A DNA stretch of 64,000 bases. Origin: Planctomycetaceae bacterium. GTDB lineage: Bacteria; Planctomycetota; Planctomycetia; Planctomycetales; Planctomycetaceae. The DNA lies in assembly GCA_020638955.1 (NCBI GenBank), contig JACKHO010000007.1, positions 186,001 to 250,000 on the forward strand, written 5' to 3'. Under the pieces are notes generated by a model. It worked only from the letters and a program-made list of their open reading frames with translations, did not search any database and had not been told where the DNA came from. A program made the translations under genes and the position numbers. This document shows, piece after piece, positions 1-8,550 of the stretch; position 1 is the first letter of the stretch, and every line of letters begins with the position of its first letter.

Positions 1-1
1 C

Positions 2-73
2 TTGATGCAACCCATCATCAGCACCAACGTCCAGATTCTCGGCGTGCTGGAAGGTGTGATTCGGAAGTATTAG
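2..73 (+). CDS. C-terminal end of an unidentified protein (partial)
   Basis: An open frame enters from the left edge and ends at a TAG at 71-73, giving about 23 residues that end in GVLEGVIRKY. The codons are ordinary for this genome and the frame has no stop back to the edge, so this is probably the tail of a real gene that begins outside the window. It is too short to assign a family. It converges on the proline dehydrogenase gene, with 68 bases between the two stops and no clear terminator hairpin. Confidence 0.45.
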   Translation: MMQPIISTNVQILGVLEGVIRKY

Positions 74-141
74 GCGTGGATGGTTGAGACAGTTGAGGGA
101 GGCTGCGCCGGCGTTGAGATGGTTGAGAATTGCACCAAGGT

Positions 142-1758
142 TTAGGCAACTGGCGCTGGTGCCTTGAGCAAATCGTCAATGGATGCGTCGTTGGCGTGGG
201 CGTGTCGGAGGAAAGAGTCGTTGGAGGTGTTCTCCAAGAGCCTGCGAACGAGGTAAGCCATGCCGGGGATCATTTCGCCGAATGGCGTGTAGACGCGAAC
301 ACGATGGCCGAGTTCGCTGAGCAGGGTTTGCTGCTCTTCGGCCATCCCGTGTAGCATTTGGATTTCCCAGCAGTTGCTGGGGACCTTCAGTTCCTTCGCA
401 CAGGCAATGGCGTGTGCAATGCTGCGCAAATTGTGTGACGCAATGGCCGGACGCAGCACTTCGTGGTGCTTCATCAGGAAGTGTGTCTGCCGTTCAAAGT
501 TGGCGTCCGATTCCCATTTGTTCTGGTAAACCGGCGTCTTCCAGTTGCGGTACTCGGCGGTCATGACTTCCGAATCCCAGTACGCTCCCTTGACGAGACG
601 AACGCAAATGGATGTGCCACGTTCCTCGGCCCAGTCGCGCAGGTCCTGGAGATCATTCTCGGCTTCCGGCAGGTAGGCCTGGACGACAATTCCGACATCA
701 CGCCAGTCGGCGAACTCGGGTTCGGAGCAAATCTCTTTGAAAATCTGCAACGTCAGGTCTTTGAACGCGTAGTGCTCCATGTCAATGTGAATGGCCGTAT
801 CATGTTCGCGGGCCGTCTCCATAATGGGCCGCAGGCGTGACTTCACTTCTTCTGCCGTGCCTTCGGGGTCGATTGGTTTGAAGTTGGCGGCGAGTGCGGA
901 AAGTTTGAGGGAGACCTGGCAGCGCGGAAGTTGCGTCCGTTCGTCGTAGTCGAGGAGAGGATCAACCGGCCAGCGTTCCGTATGTGGAGCGACCTCGGTA
1001 ATGAGATCGATGTAGGCCTGCTGATAGGCATCGGCCTCGTCGTCACTCAGCACGCATTCGCCGAGTAAATCGAGTGTGAACGTGAGGCCTTTTCGTCGGA
1101 GTCGCGTCAGGCTGGTAATGATTTCCTCAGAGCGAGTGCCTGCAATAAAGCGCTCCGCCATTTTGCGGGCGTTAATGCGCGCGTTGACTGCAAGTGCCTT
1201 GCCAAGCAACGAGTCCGGTTCTGCGACGTCGAGCCCCATGCGGACAGCCAGTGGCAGGTGGCTGCGGACTTCGTCGAAGTACTCCTGCAGGTGCCGGGCG
1301 ACCGCCTCGCTGGTTTTCAGTGAGGGCAGAACATCGACAAAACGAAACATTTGAACTTTGACAGACTCGTCCTGCGTCGCCCATTCGAGAATGTTGTCGA
1401 GCCACCAGCGCCGTTCAAAGACCGAGGGCTTACGCCGGTCGAGATGATCCCACAATGATCGGCCAATTTCCTGGGTGGCATGTTCAACGCGGGCTGCCAC
1501 TTCGGGGGCTGGTGGCTGCTCTGGCTGGCGAGCGGTAGCACCAGCAGGTTTTGGAGCCGCGGGCTTCTTCCTCGCTTTAGCCGAGGTGCTCTTACCAGCG
1601 GCTTTCTTCTTCGGCGCAGCCTTTTTGGGGGCAGAATCAGCTTCGGCCGATTGGGCGGCGGGCTTCTTCGTCTTCTTCCCTGAACTGGCTTTCTTGGGGG
1701 AGGCAGAGGTCGATTCAGGCCGGGTACTGTTCGATTTTGCGGCTTTCTTCTTCGCCAT
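142..1758 (-). CDS. Proline dehydrogenase domain protein with a Lys/Ala-rich N-terminal tail
   Basis: The 538-residue product carries a proline dehydrogenase (PutA PRODH) domain, a FAD-dependent TIM barrel that oxidises proline to pyrroline-5-carboxylate. The signature is seen as ICVRLVKGAYWDSEV in the middle and LVRRLLENTSNDSFLR near the end, with HIDME and KLSAL barrel segments before them. The first ~95 residues are a low-complexity tail full of Lys, Ala, Pro and Ser (AKKKAAK, PKKAAPKKKAAGK), resembling bacterial histone-H1-like tails. There is no P5C dehydrogenase domain, so the second step must be encoded elsewhere, possibly in a gene left of this window. The ATG at 1758 is the first in frame. 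The gene is divergent from metK. The PRODH call is firm; the role of the tail is unknown. Confidence 0.88.
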   Translation of the reverse strand: MAKKKAAKSNSTRPESTSASPKKASSGKKTKKPAAQSAEADSAPKKAAPKKKAAGKSTSAKARKKPAAPKPAGATARQPEQPPAPEVAARVEHATQEIGRSLWDHLDRRKPSVFERRWWLDNILEWATQDESVKVQMFRFVDVLPSLKTSEAVARHLQEYFDEVRSHLPLAVRMGLDVAEPDSLLGKALAVNARINARKMAERFIAGTRSEEIITSLTRLRRKGLTFTLDLLGECVLSDDEADAYQQAYIDLITEVAPHTERWPVDPLLDYDERTQLPRCQVSLKLSALAANFKPIDPEGTAEEVKSRLRPIMETAREHDTAIHIDMEHYAFKDLTLQIFKEICSEPEFADWRDVGIVVQAYLPEAENDLQDLRDWAEERGTSICVRLVKGAYWDSEVMTAEYRNWKTPVYQNKWESDANFERQTHFLMKHHEVLRPAIASHNLRSIAHAIACAKELKVPSNCWEIQMLHGMAEEQQTLLSELGHRVRVYTPFGEMIPGMAYLVRRLLENTSNDSFLRHAHANDASIDDLLKAPAPVA

Positions 1759-2039
1759 CCGGCCACGTCCTTGCTGGGTGTTCGTCTTTGATCAAGTTCT
1801 TGTGTCTGGCGGGATGTTAACGAGCCCCGCCCGGCATTGTGTAGCCATCAATTTGTGGGAATTTGCCAGAACAAATCGACTTTCTCCACCTGAACTGTAG
1901 TGGCAGCCGCCGCGAATCTGTAGGATTGCAGTCCATTAAAGCTGCCCTCTTAGCAGGACGGCTGAAGGTACGCCTACTCGCAGAGTTTCCTTCGAATTGG
2001 TTTCCAGCCGGCGAAGGACAAATTGTTTTGAGGATCGAA
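1759..2039. promoter_or_regulatory. Divergent intergenic region between PRODH and metK
   Basis: These 281 bases hold the promoters of two divergent genes. The frame upstream of metK stays open from 1863, but that part does not resemble any MetK N terminus, so it is better read as a 5' leader of up to ~180 nt. A GAGG motif sits about 7 bases before the metK ATG. I could not recognise a known SAM-sensing riboswitch fold by eye. Confidence 0.4.
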
Positions 2040-3182
2040 ATGTCGAACGGTTTCATTTTCACCAGCGAATCAGTCAGCCAGGGGCATCCCGACAAGGTGT
2101 CCGATCAGGTTTCCGACGGTGTGCTCGATGCACTGTTGGCCCAAGATCCCACCTCACGTTGTGCCTGTGAAACGCTGTGCACCACTGACTACCTGTTGAT
2201 GGCCGGTGAAATTCGCACCAATGCCTCGGTCGACTTCGAAGCCGTGGCCCGCGACGTCATTCGCGACATCGGCTATGTCAGCGAAGACATTGGATTTAAC
2301 GCCGACACCTGCAAGGTCGAAAGCCGCCTGCACGAGCAGAGCGCTGACATTGCCATGGGTGTCGATGCCGCTGGAGCTGGCGACCAGGGACTGATGTTCG
2401 GTTACGCTTGCAACCAGACTCCCGAACTCATGCCACTGCCAATCGCATTGTCGCACCGAATTCTCAACGTACTGACCGATTTGCGGAAGTCCGGCGATGT
2501 CAACTGGCTGCGTCCAGACAGCAAGAGCCAGGTTTCGATTCAATACGAAAACGGCAAAGCCAAAGCGATTACGGCAATCGTGGTTTCGACTCAGCATGCT
2601 GGTTCTGTTTCGCAGGCCGACATTCGGGACTACATCTTGTCGAAGGTTGTACCGCAGACTGTGCCTGCAGAACTGCTGAACAGCGCCACGCAGTACCACA
2701 TTAATCCGACTGGTAACTTCGAAATCGGTGGTCCTCACGGCGACTGCGGCCTGACGGGTCGTAAGATTATCGTCGATACCTATGGTGGCTGGGGACGTCA
2801 CGGCGGTGGTGCTTTCAGTGGTAAAGACTCCACCAAGGTGGACCGCTCTGCTGCCTATATGGCTCGTTACGTGGCCAAGAACATTGTTGCCTCAGGATTG
2901 GCAGACGAGTGTGAAGTTCAACTGGCATACGCAATCGGCGTGGCCGATCCCGTGAGCATTCGCGTGGACACCAGCGGCACAGCAAAAGTTGATGAAGCGA
3001 AGCTGGAAGCGGCTGTCCGTGAAATCTTCCCACTGACACCGCAAGGAATTATTGAGCACCTGCAACTGCGTCGCCCCATTTTCCGCAAGACGGCAGCGGG
3101 CGGTCACTTTGGCCGGAACGATCCCGATTTCACATGGGAAGCGACCGACAAAGCCGAAGCCCTGAAGCAGGCTGCCAATTAG
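2040..3182 (+). CDS. metK: S-adenosylmethionine synthetase
   Basis: MetK makes S-adenosylmethionine from methionine and ATP in the cytoplasm, with Mg2+ and K+. The 380-residue product begins with the family's characteristic FTSESVSQGHPDKVSDQVSD. It also contains GAGDQGLMFGYA, the phosphate-binding GGPHGDCGLTGRK, GGWGRHGGGAFSGKD and the terminal FGRNDPDFTWE. The start at 2040 gives the usual family length; an in-frame extension back to 1863 exists but has no family similarity. A GAGG sequence precedes the chosen ATG. The gene is followed by a strong hairpin before ychF, so it is probably transcribed alone. Confidence 0.97.
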   Translation: MSNGFIFTSESVSQGHPDKVSDQVSDGVLDALLAQDPTSRCACETLCTTDYLLMAGEIRTNASVDFEAVARDVIRDIGYVSEDIGFNADTCKVESRLHEQSADIAMGVDAAGAGDQGLMFGYACNQTPELMPLPIALSHRILNVLTDLRKSGDVNWLRPDSKSQVSIQYENGKAKAITAIVVSTQHAGSVSQADIRDYILSKVVPQTVPAELLNSATQYHINPTGNFEIGGPHGDCGLTGRKIIVDTYGGWGRHGGGAFSGKDSTKVDRSAAYMARYVAKNIVASGLADECEVQLAYAIGVADPVSIRVDTSGTAKVDEAKLEAAVREIFPLTPQGIIEHLQLRRPIFRKTAAGGHFGRNDPDFTWEATDKAEALKQAAN

Positions 3183-3238
3183 TTCATCGCCCTTGCGTCG
3201 TTACCGAAGTGTCGATGCATTTGGTGATTCGATTCTCA

Positions 3239-3273
3239 CCGGCCCGTCGGAACGTTGTGTTTCGGCGGGCCGG
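3239..3273 (+). terminator. Long hairpin after metK
   Basis: The arms at 3239-3253 and 3259-3273 pair over about 15 bp (CCGGCCCG against CGGGCCGG, then an inner stem with two G-T pairs) around a 5-base loop. The downstream tract is T-rich but interrupted. It probably ends metK transcription or separates metK from ychF. Confidence 0.6.
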
Positions 3274-3312
3274 ATGTAATTCATTTGAAATCTTTTTCGG
3301 AATGTTGCGTCG

Positions 3313-4404
3313 ATGGAAGCTGGAATTGTCGGTCTGCCGAATGTCGGAAAGAGCACGCTGTTCAACGCACTGACCTGTTCGCAGGCGGCGCAAAGCGCGA
3401 ATTACCCGTTCTGTACCATTGAACCGAACGAGGGAATTGTCAGCGTGCCGGACGGGCGACTGCAGCGCATTGCCAAGTACGCCAAACCACAACGAATTCT
3501 CCCCGCCGCGCTCAAACTCGTGGACATCGCGGGAATTGTAAAGGGAGCAAGCGAAGGAGAAGGACTGGGAAACAAGTTCCTGAGTCACATTCGCGAGGTC
3601 GACGCCATTATTCAGGTGGTTCGCTGCTTCGAAGATGAAGACGTCATTCACGTGGCCGGTGAAGTGAATCCTTTGTCTGATATCGAAGTTATTCAAACGG
3701 AACTTCTGCTGGCTGACATGCAGGTGCTGGAGAATGCACTTCCCAAGGTTGCGCGGAGTGCCCGCACTGGCGATAAGGATGCCAAGCAGAAACAGGAACT
3801 GATTGAGGCGTGCCTCGCACACATCAACGAAGAGCGTCCCATTCGTACGATGGAATTGGATGCGGCCTCGCAGAAAATCGTCCATGGTTATGGGCTGATG
3901 ACGGCCAAGCCTGTTTTGTTCGTGGCCAATGTCCATGAGAACGACTTAGAAGGTCGCGATCCACACGTCCAGGCCGTGCGAGAATTTGCTGCTGCGAACA
4001 ACGCAGGCCTGGTTTGTGTGTGTGCGAAGCTGGAATCGGAAATCGCAGAGTTGGACGAGGCGGACCGAAACGAAATGCTCGAGTCTGTCGGACTGGAAGA
4101 GCCAGCGCTGGCGGTGTTAGCACGTGAAGCGTATCGCACGCTCGGACTGCAAAGTTACTTCACGTCAGGCGAGAAAGAAGTGCGAGCCTGGACCATTCCC
4201 ATCGGGGCGACTGCACCGCAGGCGGCAGGCGTTATTCACACGGATTTCGAACGGGGCTTCATTCGCTGCGAGGTGTACACGCTCGACGACCTCGAAACAT
4301 ACGGGACCGAGCCAGCCATTCGTCAGGCCGGTAAGTTGCGGGTGGAAGGCAAAGCCTACGTCATGCAGGACGGTGATATCTGTCACTTCCTGTTCAACGT
4401 CTAA
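3313..4404 (+). CDS. ychF: YchF/Obg-family redox-regulated ATPase
   Basis: YchF is a TRAFAC-class P-loop protein that binds ATP in preference to GTP and associates with ribosomes. The 363 residues match the family length. Visible motifs are the P loop GLPNVGKSTLFNAL, the switch region DIAGIVKGASEGEGLGNKFL, and the C-terminal TGS-like region (FFTSGEKEVRAWTI-type stretch, then IHTDFERGFIRCEV). In place of the GTPase NKxD signature there is FVANVHEND, as in YchF proteins. It starts at the ATG at 3313, just behind the metK hairpin, and ends facing csrA across a bidirectional terminator. Confidence 0.96.
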   Translation: MEAGIVGLPNVGKSTLFNALTCSQAAQSANYPFCTIEPNEGIVSVPDGRLQRIAKYAKPQRILPAALKLVDIAGIVKGASEGEGLGNKFLSHIREVDAIIQVVRCFEDEDVIHVAGEVNPLSDIEVIQTELLLADMQVLENALPKVARSARTGDKDAKQKQELIEACLAHINEERPIRTMELDAASQKIVHGYGLMTAKPVLFVANVHENDLEGRDPHVQAVREFAAANNAGLVCVCAKLESEIAELDEADRNEMLESVGLEEPALAVLAREAYRTLGLQSYFTSGEKEVRAWTIPIGATAPQAAGVIHTDFERGFIRCEVYTLDDLETYGTEPAIRQAGKLRVEGKAYVMQDGDICHFLFNV

Positions 4405-4451
4405 ACGAAAAGCTCTTTCGCGTCGTTTGCGCCACAAACCGGTTGAAACGA

Positions 4452-4484
4452 AAACGCCACGACCATGATTGGGTCGTGGCGTTT
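4452..4484. terminator. Bidirectional terminator between ychF and csrA
   Basis: A 13-bp perfect stem (AAACGCCACGACC at 4452-4464, GGTCGTGGCGTTT at 4472-4484) encloses a 7-base loop. T-rich sequence on the right and A-rich sequence on the left let it serve both converging genes. Confidence 0.85.
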
Positions 4485-4506
4485 CAATTTTCATTGCGTG
4501 TAAACG

Positions 4507-4707
4507 TTACGCGCCGCTCTCGGCACGCTGCTGTCCGCCCTTACGTTCGCGCTGAATCGCTTCGTACACCTCTTGGCGATGCACGGGAATTTCTGTTGGT
4601 GCCTGAATTCCCAGACGCACTTTGTCGCCGCGAATGTCAACGATGGTAATGACAATGTCGTCGCCGATGATGATGCTCTCATCTCGGTGCCTTGAAAGGA
4701 CTAGCAT
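4507..4707 (-). CDS. csrA: Carbon storage regulator CsrA
   Basis: CsrA is a small dimeric RNA-binding protein that represses or activates translation by binding GGA motifs in leader RNAs. The 66-residue product begins MLVLSRHRDESIIIGDDI and contains the conserved GDKVRLGIQAP and VHRQEVYEAI segments. The start at 4707 is chosen because it is the family start and follows an AGGAAG ribosome-binding site; the frame stays open 37 codons further upstream without similarity. The gene is alone on its strand here. Its targets are not known from this sequence, but CsrA often controls motility and carbon use. Confidence 0.95.
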   Translation of the reverse strand: MLVLSRHRDESIIIGDDIVITIVDIRGDKVRLGIQAPTEIPVHRQEVYEAIQRERKGGQQRAESGA

Positions 4708-5224
4708 CTTCCTGACTCCCTTGTAATCGCTGCTCTCCAGTAGCGAACAGCGAGGATTTTTTCGTAAATCACCCACCAATTGTTTGCCGCGTAAGCCGCC
4801 GTCCCAACAGCCTTGCACTCAAACTCCTGCCAAGAAGAATCGACAATTGGCAAATTGAAAAGAATGGAATATCTGGGGAATTTGAAGGTCGCAGGAAGCG
4901 GAGGGCAAGCTTGTGGCCTGCACCGCGCGTGCAGCTTGTACCAGTTAGCCGAACAGATGGCTGGGGACGATGACAATGCTTATCACAAGATGGGATGAAC
5001 GGATAAAGGGCGTGGAAGAGTGGTGGCAAACCCCTGTTGACCGATTCCGCAGGATGGATACAATCGGGCTACATGGAAATACCGGTAAGGTCGATACAAC
5101 TGGTAGGAACCGTAACTCTGGCGAACCTTCATGGATGATGATCGTGATTGACCACGACGTTCTTCCCGGGACGCCCTAACAACCCGCCAATGGATTCTGG
5201 CGCGGTGAGAAGGATGGAGCACTC
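4708..5224. other. Gene-free divergent region between csrA and the response regulator
   Basis: These 517 bases must carry the promoters of both divergent genes. Several short frames cross them, but none has a ribosome-binding site plus recognisable protein features. I see no repeat, tRNA or strong hairpin. Confidence 0.5.
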
Positions 5225-5806
5225 ATGAAAACCGTCTTCACAACCGGCGAGGCTGCCAAGATTTGCAACGTCTCTCAGCAGACGATTATTCGCTGTTTTG
5301 ATTCGGGACAGCTCAAAGGATTTCGCGTACCAGGTTCTCGGTTCCGTCGAATTCCACGTGACATTCTCTATAAGTTCATGAAGGACAACGGCATTCCGAC
5401 CGACGCTCTGGAAAGCGGCAAGCGGAAGGCTTTGATTGTTGACGACGACCGGGAACTGGTCGAATTGCTCGAAGACGTGCTGGCCGCAGATGGTCGCTTC
5501 GAGGTCCGTTCGGTCAACAACGGATTTGATGCCGGTATGATGGTTCGAGATTACCGCCCGGACATTCTGGTCCTCGACGTGATGTTGCCAGACATCAATG
5601 GTAAAGAAGTCTGTCAGCGCGTGCGATCGGACTCCACTTTGGACGATGTGAAAATCATTTGCATCAGCGGTATGGTCGAGCAGGACAAAATTGCCGACCT
5701 GCGAGCCGCCGGCGCCAACGATTTCCTACAGAAACCTTTCGAGGTGGATACCCTCGTTGCTAGGATTTGTCGCTTGCTTGATATCGAAGTCTCACAAAAC
5801 GCCTAG
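5225..5806 (+). CDS. Response regulator with N-terminal excisionase/MerR-like HTH and C-terminal receiver
   Basis: The 193-residue protein has the reverse of the usual domain order. Residues 1-55 look like a MerR/excisionase-type helix-turn-helix (FTTGEAAKICNVSQQTIIR, then a wing FRVPGSRFRRIPRD). Residues ~67-187 are a CheY-like receiver. The acidic pocket DDD lies at 73-75, the probable phospho-acceptor is Asp118 (LVLDVMLPD), the switch residue is Ser148 and the conserved Lys is 170 (QKPFE). It presumably binds DNA under control of phosphorylation. A GGAG sequence precedes the ATG. No histidine kinase is adjacent, so the partner is unknown. A terminator follows. Confidence 0.88.
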   Translation: MKTVFTTGEAAKICNVSQQTIIRCFDSGQLKGFRVPGSRFRRIPRDILYKFMKDNGIPTDALESGKRKALIVDDDRELVELLEDVLAADGRFEVRSVNNGFDAGMMVRDYRPDILVLDVMLPDINGKEVCQRVRSDSTLDDVKIICISGMVEQDKIADLRAAGANDFLQKPFEVDTLVARICRLLDIEVSQNA

Positions 5807-5839
5807 CCGCGTTTTCGTGGAAACATTTTGAATCACGCA

Positions 5840-5870
5840 GGGGGAGGCTCAACGCCTCCCCCTTGTTGTA
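5840..5870 (+). terminator. Intrinsic terminator after the response regulator
   Basis: A 9-bp perfect GC-rich stem (GGGGGAGGC at 5840-5848, GCCTCCCCC at 5854-5862) with a 5-base loop is followed by TTGTTGTATT. Confidence 0.85.
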
Positions 5871-5904
5871 TTGATGGACTCCTGTAACGAGGGGAAATGA
5901 CGGC

Positions 5905-6315
5905 ATGATTGTGGGGCTTGGAACCGACATCATCGAAATTGTCCGCATTGGCGCCATGATCGAAAAACATGGTGAACTGTTCCTGCAACGCGTCTACACA
6001 GAGCAGGAAATCAATTATTGCCACGCGAAAAAGGGAGCGCTGCAGCACTACGCCGGGCGCTGGGCTGCCAAAGAAGCCGTGATGAAGACCCTGGGAACCG
6101 GCTTCACCAAAGGCGTGGGCTGGAAAGACATTCAGGTGGTGAACCTGCGGAGTGGTAAACCAGCAATCGAGCTTTCGGGCGGGGCAGCGCGCGTGGCCGA
6201 ATTACTGGGAATCGACGAAATCCTTATTACGATTTCCCACTGCAAGGCCTACGCCACAGCCACAGCGGTCGCAATGCAATTTCGCCCACGCACCCCGGAT
6301 TCGGATCGTTCTTGA
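5905..6315 (+). CDS. acpS: Holo-[acyl-carrier-protein] synthase
   Basis: AcpS transfers the 4'-phosphopantetheine arm from CoA to a serine of acyl carrier protein, which is needed for fatty acid synthesis. The 136-residue product has the family's metal-binding start GLGTDIIEI and the second signature GRWAAKEAVMKTLGTGF, with ISHCKAYATA near the end. The ATG at 5905 follows GAGGGGAAA at suitable distance. About 10 extra residues at the C terminus (RPRTPDSDRS) lie beyond the domain. It is a single gene between a terminator and the HD-GYP gene. Confidence 0.95.
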   Translation: MIVGLGTDIIEIVRIGAMIEKHGELFLQRVYTEQEINYCHAKKGALQHYAGRWAAKEAVMKTLGTGFTKGVGWKDIQVVNLRSGKPAIELSGGAARVAELLGIDEILITISHCKAYATATAVAMQFRPRTPDSDRS

Positions 6316-6422
6316 TATTCCGATTGGGCGGGTGTTTAAAAAAAACGACGGGGTAAACTACTTCGCATGCTAGTGATTTGATCAATGTGCGGGCTGACCG
6401 GAACTAGGGTTGGGCGGGCAAT

Positions 6423-6438
6423 CCTGTTTAAAAACAGG
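6423..6438. promoter_or_regulatory. Palindrome in the leader of the HD-GYP gene
   Basis: CCTGTTT and AAACAGG face each other across two bases, a 16-bp near-palindrome. It lies about 38 bases before the preferred ATG of the HD-GYP gene, so it could be an operator or a small leader hairpin. Its position favours the ATG at 6476 over an upstream TTG at 6410, which would place it inside the coding region. Confidence 0.35.
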
Positions 6439-6475
6439 TTTCCACAAAATCCTTCCCCTGTTCCATACCAACGTC

Positions 6476-7525
6476 ATGCTCCCCCAATTGAAGAAAATGC
6501 TGGAGCGTTCACCCATGGTGACCCTAGCGGTTAAGATTTGCTTCGCGCAAGTCGTGCTGCTGGCTTTGGGGCTGTGGATTCGCGAGCAGTTTTCCGCCAC
6601 GCTATTGAGTGCGGAAGGCGGAGATGTTACTGCAATGGACCGCTGGCTCATTCAAGTCATTGCGTTCATGTGGATTTGCGGACTTCAGGCTACGGGTACC
6701 TGTTTCCTCCTCTATCGGGCATTCCAAAGCCAAGATGAAGCAGTCCAGTTCAATCGTGAGCAAGGCCAGGCCGCGGCGCGGGAACTTGTTCGAACACGCG
6801 ACGCAGTCATTTTCGGCTTCGCAAAACTGTCTGAATCGCGCGATCCTGAAACGGGACGCCATCTTGAACGCATTAGTATGTATTCGGTGAAGCTGGCCTC
6901 TGCACTGCGAAACCATCCGAAGTATTGCCGTCAAATAACGCCAGCATTCATCCGTACGATTGGCGTCAGTTCAGTTCTGCACGACATCGGGAAAGTCGGT
7001 ATTTCCGATTCTGTACTTTTGAAGCCAGGCAAGCTGACGGAAGCCGAGCGGGCACACATCAAAATTCACACTACGCTCGGAGCCGATTGCATCCGCGAAA
7101 TTGAACGGCAGTTGGGGAATTCGGAATTCCTGCACATGGCCAAGGAAATCGCACTCTCGCATCACGAATGGTGGGACGGCAACGGCTACCCCAATGGCAT
7201 GAAGGGTGAAGAGATTCCGCTCGCTGCAAGAATTGTGGCCATTGCCGACGTGTACGACGCACTGTCCGTTCACCGCGTATACAAAGAAGCTTATCCGCAC
7301 GAGACGTGCGTTGAAGAAATCCGCGAGGGTGCGGGTACTCATTTTGACCCAACGCTGGTAGATGTTTTTCTGCGAATCGAATCGGACTTCCGACTCATCG
7401 CACGACGATTCGCCGCCGAAAGCACGTCGCGTGAAAAACTCACGAGCACAGAAGAACGCATTCTCGCAACCATCATGGAAGGCACTCCCTCTTTGGAATC
7501 GGTGCTGAACAGCAGTGCTGACTAA
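6476..7525 (+). CDS. Membrane HD-GYP domain protein (probable cyclic-di-GMP phosphodiesterase)
   Basis: The N terminus has two hydrophobic helices (around VKICFAQVVLLALGLWI and IQVIAFMWICGLQATGTCF) that should anchor it in the inner membrane. A short linker then leads to an HD-GYP domain. The metal-binding motifs are intact: HLERISMYS, HDIGKVGISD, HTTLGADCI, and HHEWWDGNGYPNGMKG, which includes the GYP signature, followed by RIVAIADVYDAL. HD-GYP proteins hydrolyse cyclic-di-GMP. The ATG at 6476 is preferred over an in-frame TTG at 6410. A second membrane protein with an HD-like domain starts 16 bases downstream, probably in the same operon. Confidence 0.9.
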   Translation: MLPQLKKMLERSPMVTLAVKICFAQVVLLALGLWIREQFSATLLSAEGGDVTAMDRWLIQVIAFMWICGLQATGTCFLLYRAFQSQDEAVQFNREQGQAAARELVRTRDAVIFGFAKLSESRDPETGRHLERISMYSVKLASALRNHPKYCRQITPAFIRTIGVSSVLHDIGKVGISDSVLLKPGKLTEAERAHIKIHTTLGADCIREIERQLGNSEFLHMAKEIALSHHEWWDGNGYPNGMKGEEIPLAARIVAIADVYDALSVHRVYKEAYPHETCVEEIREGAGTHFDPTLVDVFLRIESDFRLIARRFAAESTSREKLTSTEERILATIMEGTPSLESVLNSSAD

Positions 7526-7540
7526 CCCCTGAACACAACC

Positions 7541-8476
7541 ATGTTGAAACTCGACATCAAAGCCGAACGGCAACTGGAAATCATGCTGGTACTCGTCACA
7601 CTCGCCATGGCGAGTGTGCTGTACTCAGTAGAGACCTCCCAGGTCGTCATGCTGAATTTGTTCTTCCTGCCAGTCATTCTTGCGGGATTCTTCCTCGGCC
7701 GTTATCGAGCCGGTGTGCTGGCGTTTCTGTCGGTCATTTCAGCGACCGTGGTCATTGCCCTGGACGTCAGCCGTTTTGCGTTCATGGTGAGCCCGGTGAT
7801 GGTCATTCTGTCCGTCATGATTTGGGGTGCCATCCTCGGAATTGCTGCCATTATGGTCGGCACGCTCAGCGACGACCGCAACGCCCGTGTCGTCGAGGCA
7901 CACGAGGCGCACGTCGGGGTTGTCGAGGTACTGGCCCGATATCTCCAGTCGGCCGACTCTCAACTGCATGCACAAGCCATGCGGATTGTGGATCTGAGTG
8001 AGCAGGTGGCGCATGTACTGCGGCTTTCCCGCCGGGAAATCGACGACTTACGAGTCGCGGCCATGCTCATGGATGTCGAGAACATCGAAATCACCGCCCG
8101 GGTTATTCGCAAAGCAGTCGGGCAGTGCGAAGACGAAAACCTCGCTCCGGCCACCATCCACGGAACCGAACTGGTGCATTCACTGCGAAACGTGCTGACC
8201 GGTGCTTCGCCACTACTGGCCAGTTCCGCTGCCACAGAGTTGTCTGAACTGCCGCTCGGTGCCCGAATTCTCCGAACCATTCGTTCCTTCGTCGAACTCG
8301 AAGCAATTGCCGCAGGTGAAGAATCACCCACCGAGTTCGCTCTCGACATGCTCCAGCGAGATGAACGAGGCGATGCGGTCATTATCGATGTTCTTCGGGA
8401 GTTGCACGAGAAAAAGGCCGCAACAGAAATGCCAGCGATTCGGCCCGTTGGCCCTGCCTTGGCCGGTGCAAAGTAG
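7541..8476 (+). CDS. Membrane protein with degenerate HD-like domain
   Basis: The 311-residue product starts with about four hydrophobic segments (IMLVLVTLAMASVLYS, LFFLPVILAGFFLGRY, FLSVISATVVIALDV, VILSVMIWGAILGIAAIMV). The soluble C-terminal half is helical and parallels the neighbouring HD-GYP protein (residues ~130-290: VVEVLARYLQSADSQLHAQAMRIVDLSE-type helices, then LRVAAMLMDVENIE where HDIGK would be). The metal-binding His-Asp pair and the GYP motif are absent, so it is probably catalytically inactive. It lies 16 bases after the HD-GYP gene and ends at a terminator, so the two are likely co-transcribed. It may bind or regulate its partner; that is inference. Confidence 0.75.
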   Translation: MLKLDIKAERQLEIMLVLVTLAMASVLYSVETSQVVMLNLFFLPVILAGFFLGRYRAGVLAFLSVISATVVIALDVSRFAFMVSPVMVILSVMIWGAILGIAAIMVGTLSDDRNARVVEAHEAHVGVVEVLARYLQSADSQLHAQAMRIVDLSEQVAHVLRLSRREIDDLRVAAMLMDVENIEITARVIRKAVGQCEDENLAPATIHGTELVHSLRNVLTGASPLLASSAATELSELPLGARILRTIRSFVELEAIAAGEESPTEFALDMLQRDERGDAVIIDVLRELHEKKAATEMPAIRPVGPALAGAK

Positions 8477-8515
8477 GCGGTGCAGAAACGAATTCTCACG
8501 CTCCAATGACCTTCC

Positions 8516-8550
8516 AGGTGGCAGTTCCCAAAGAACTTGCCACCTTTTTT
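8516..8550 (+). terminator. Intrinsic terminator after the HD-GYP pair
   Basis: The stem AGGTGGCA (8516-8523) pairs with TGCCACCT (8538-8545), extended by GTTC/GAAC across a one-base bulge, and is followed by a run of T. Confidence 0.85.

Noticed and set aside
1863..2039. In-frame upstream extension of metK
   Set aside because: MetK similarity begins at 2040; the extra 59 codons match nothing in the family and are better read as leader.
1863..2039. SAM riboswitch in the metK leader
   Set aside because: I could not match a known SAM riboswitch core; needs a covariance-model search.
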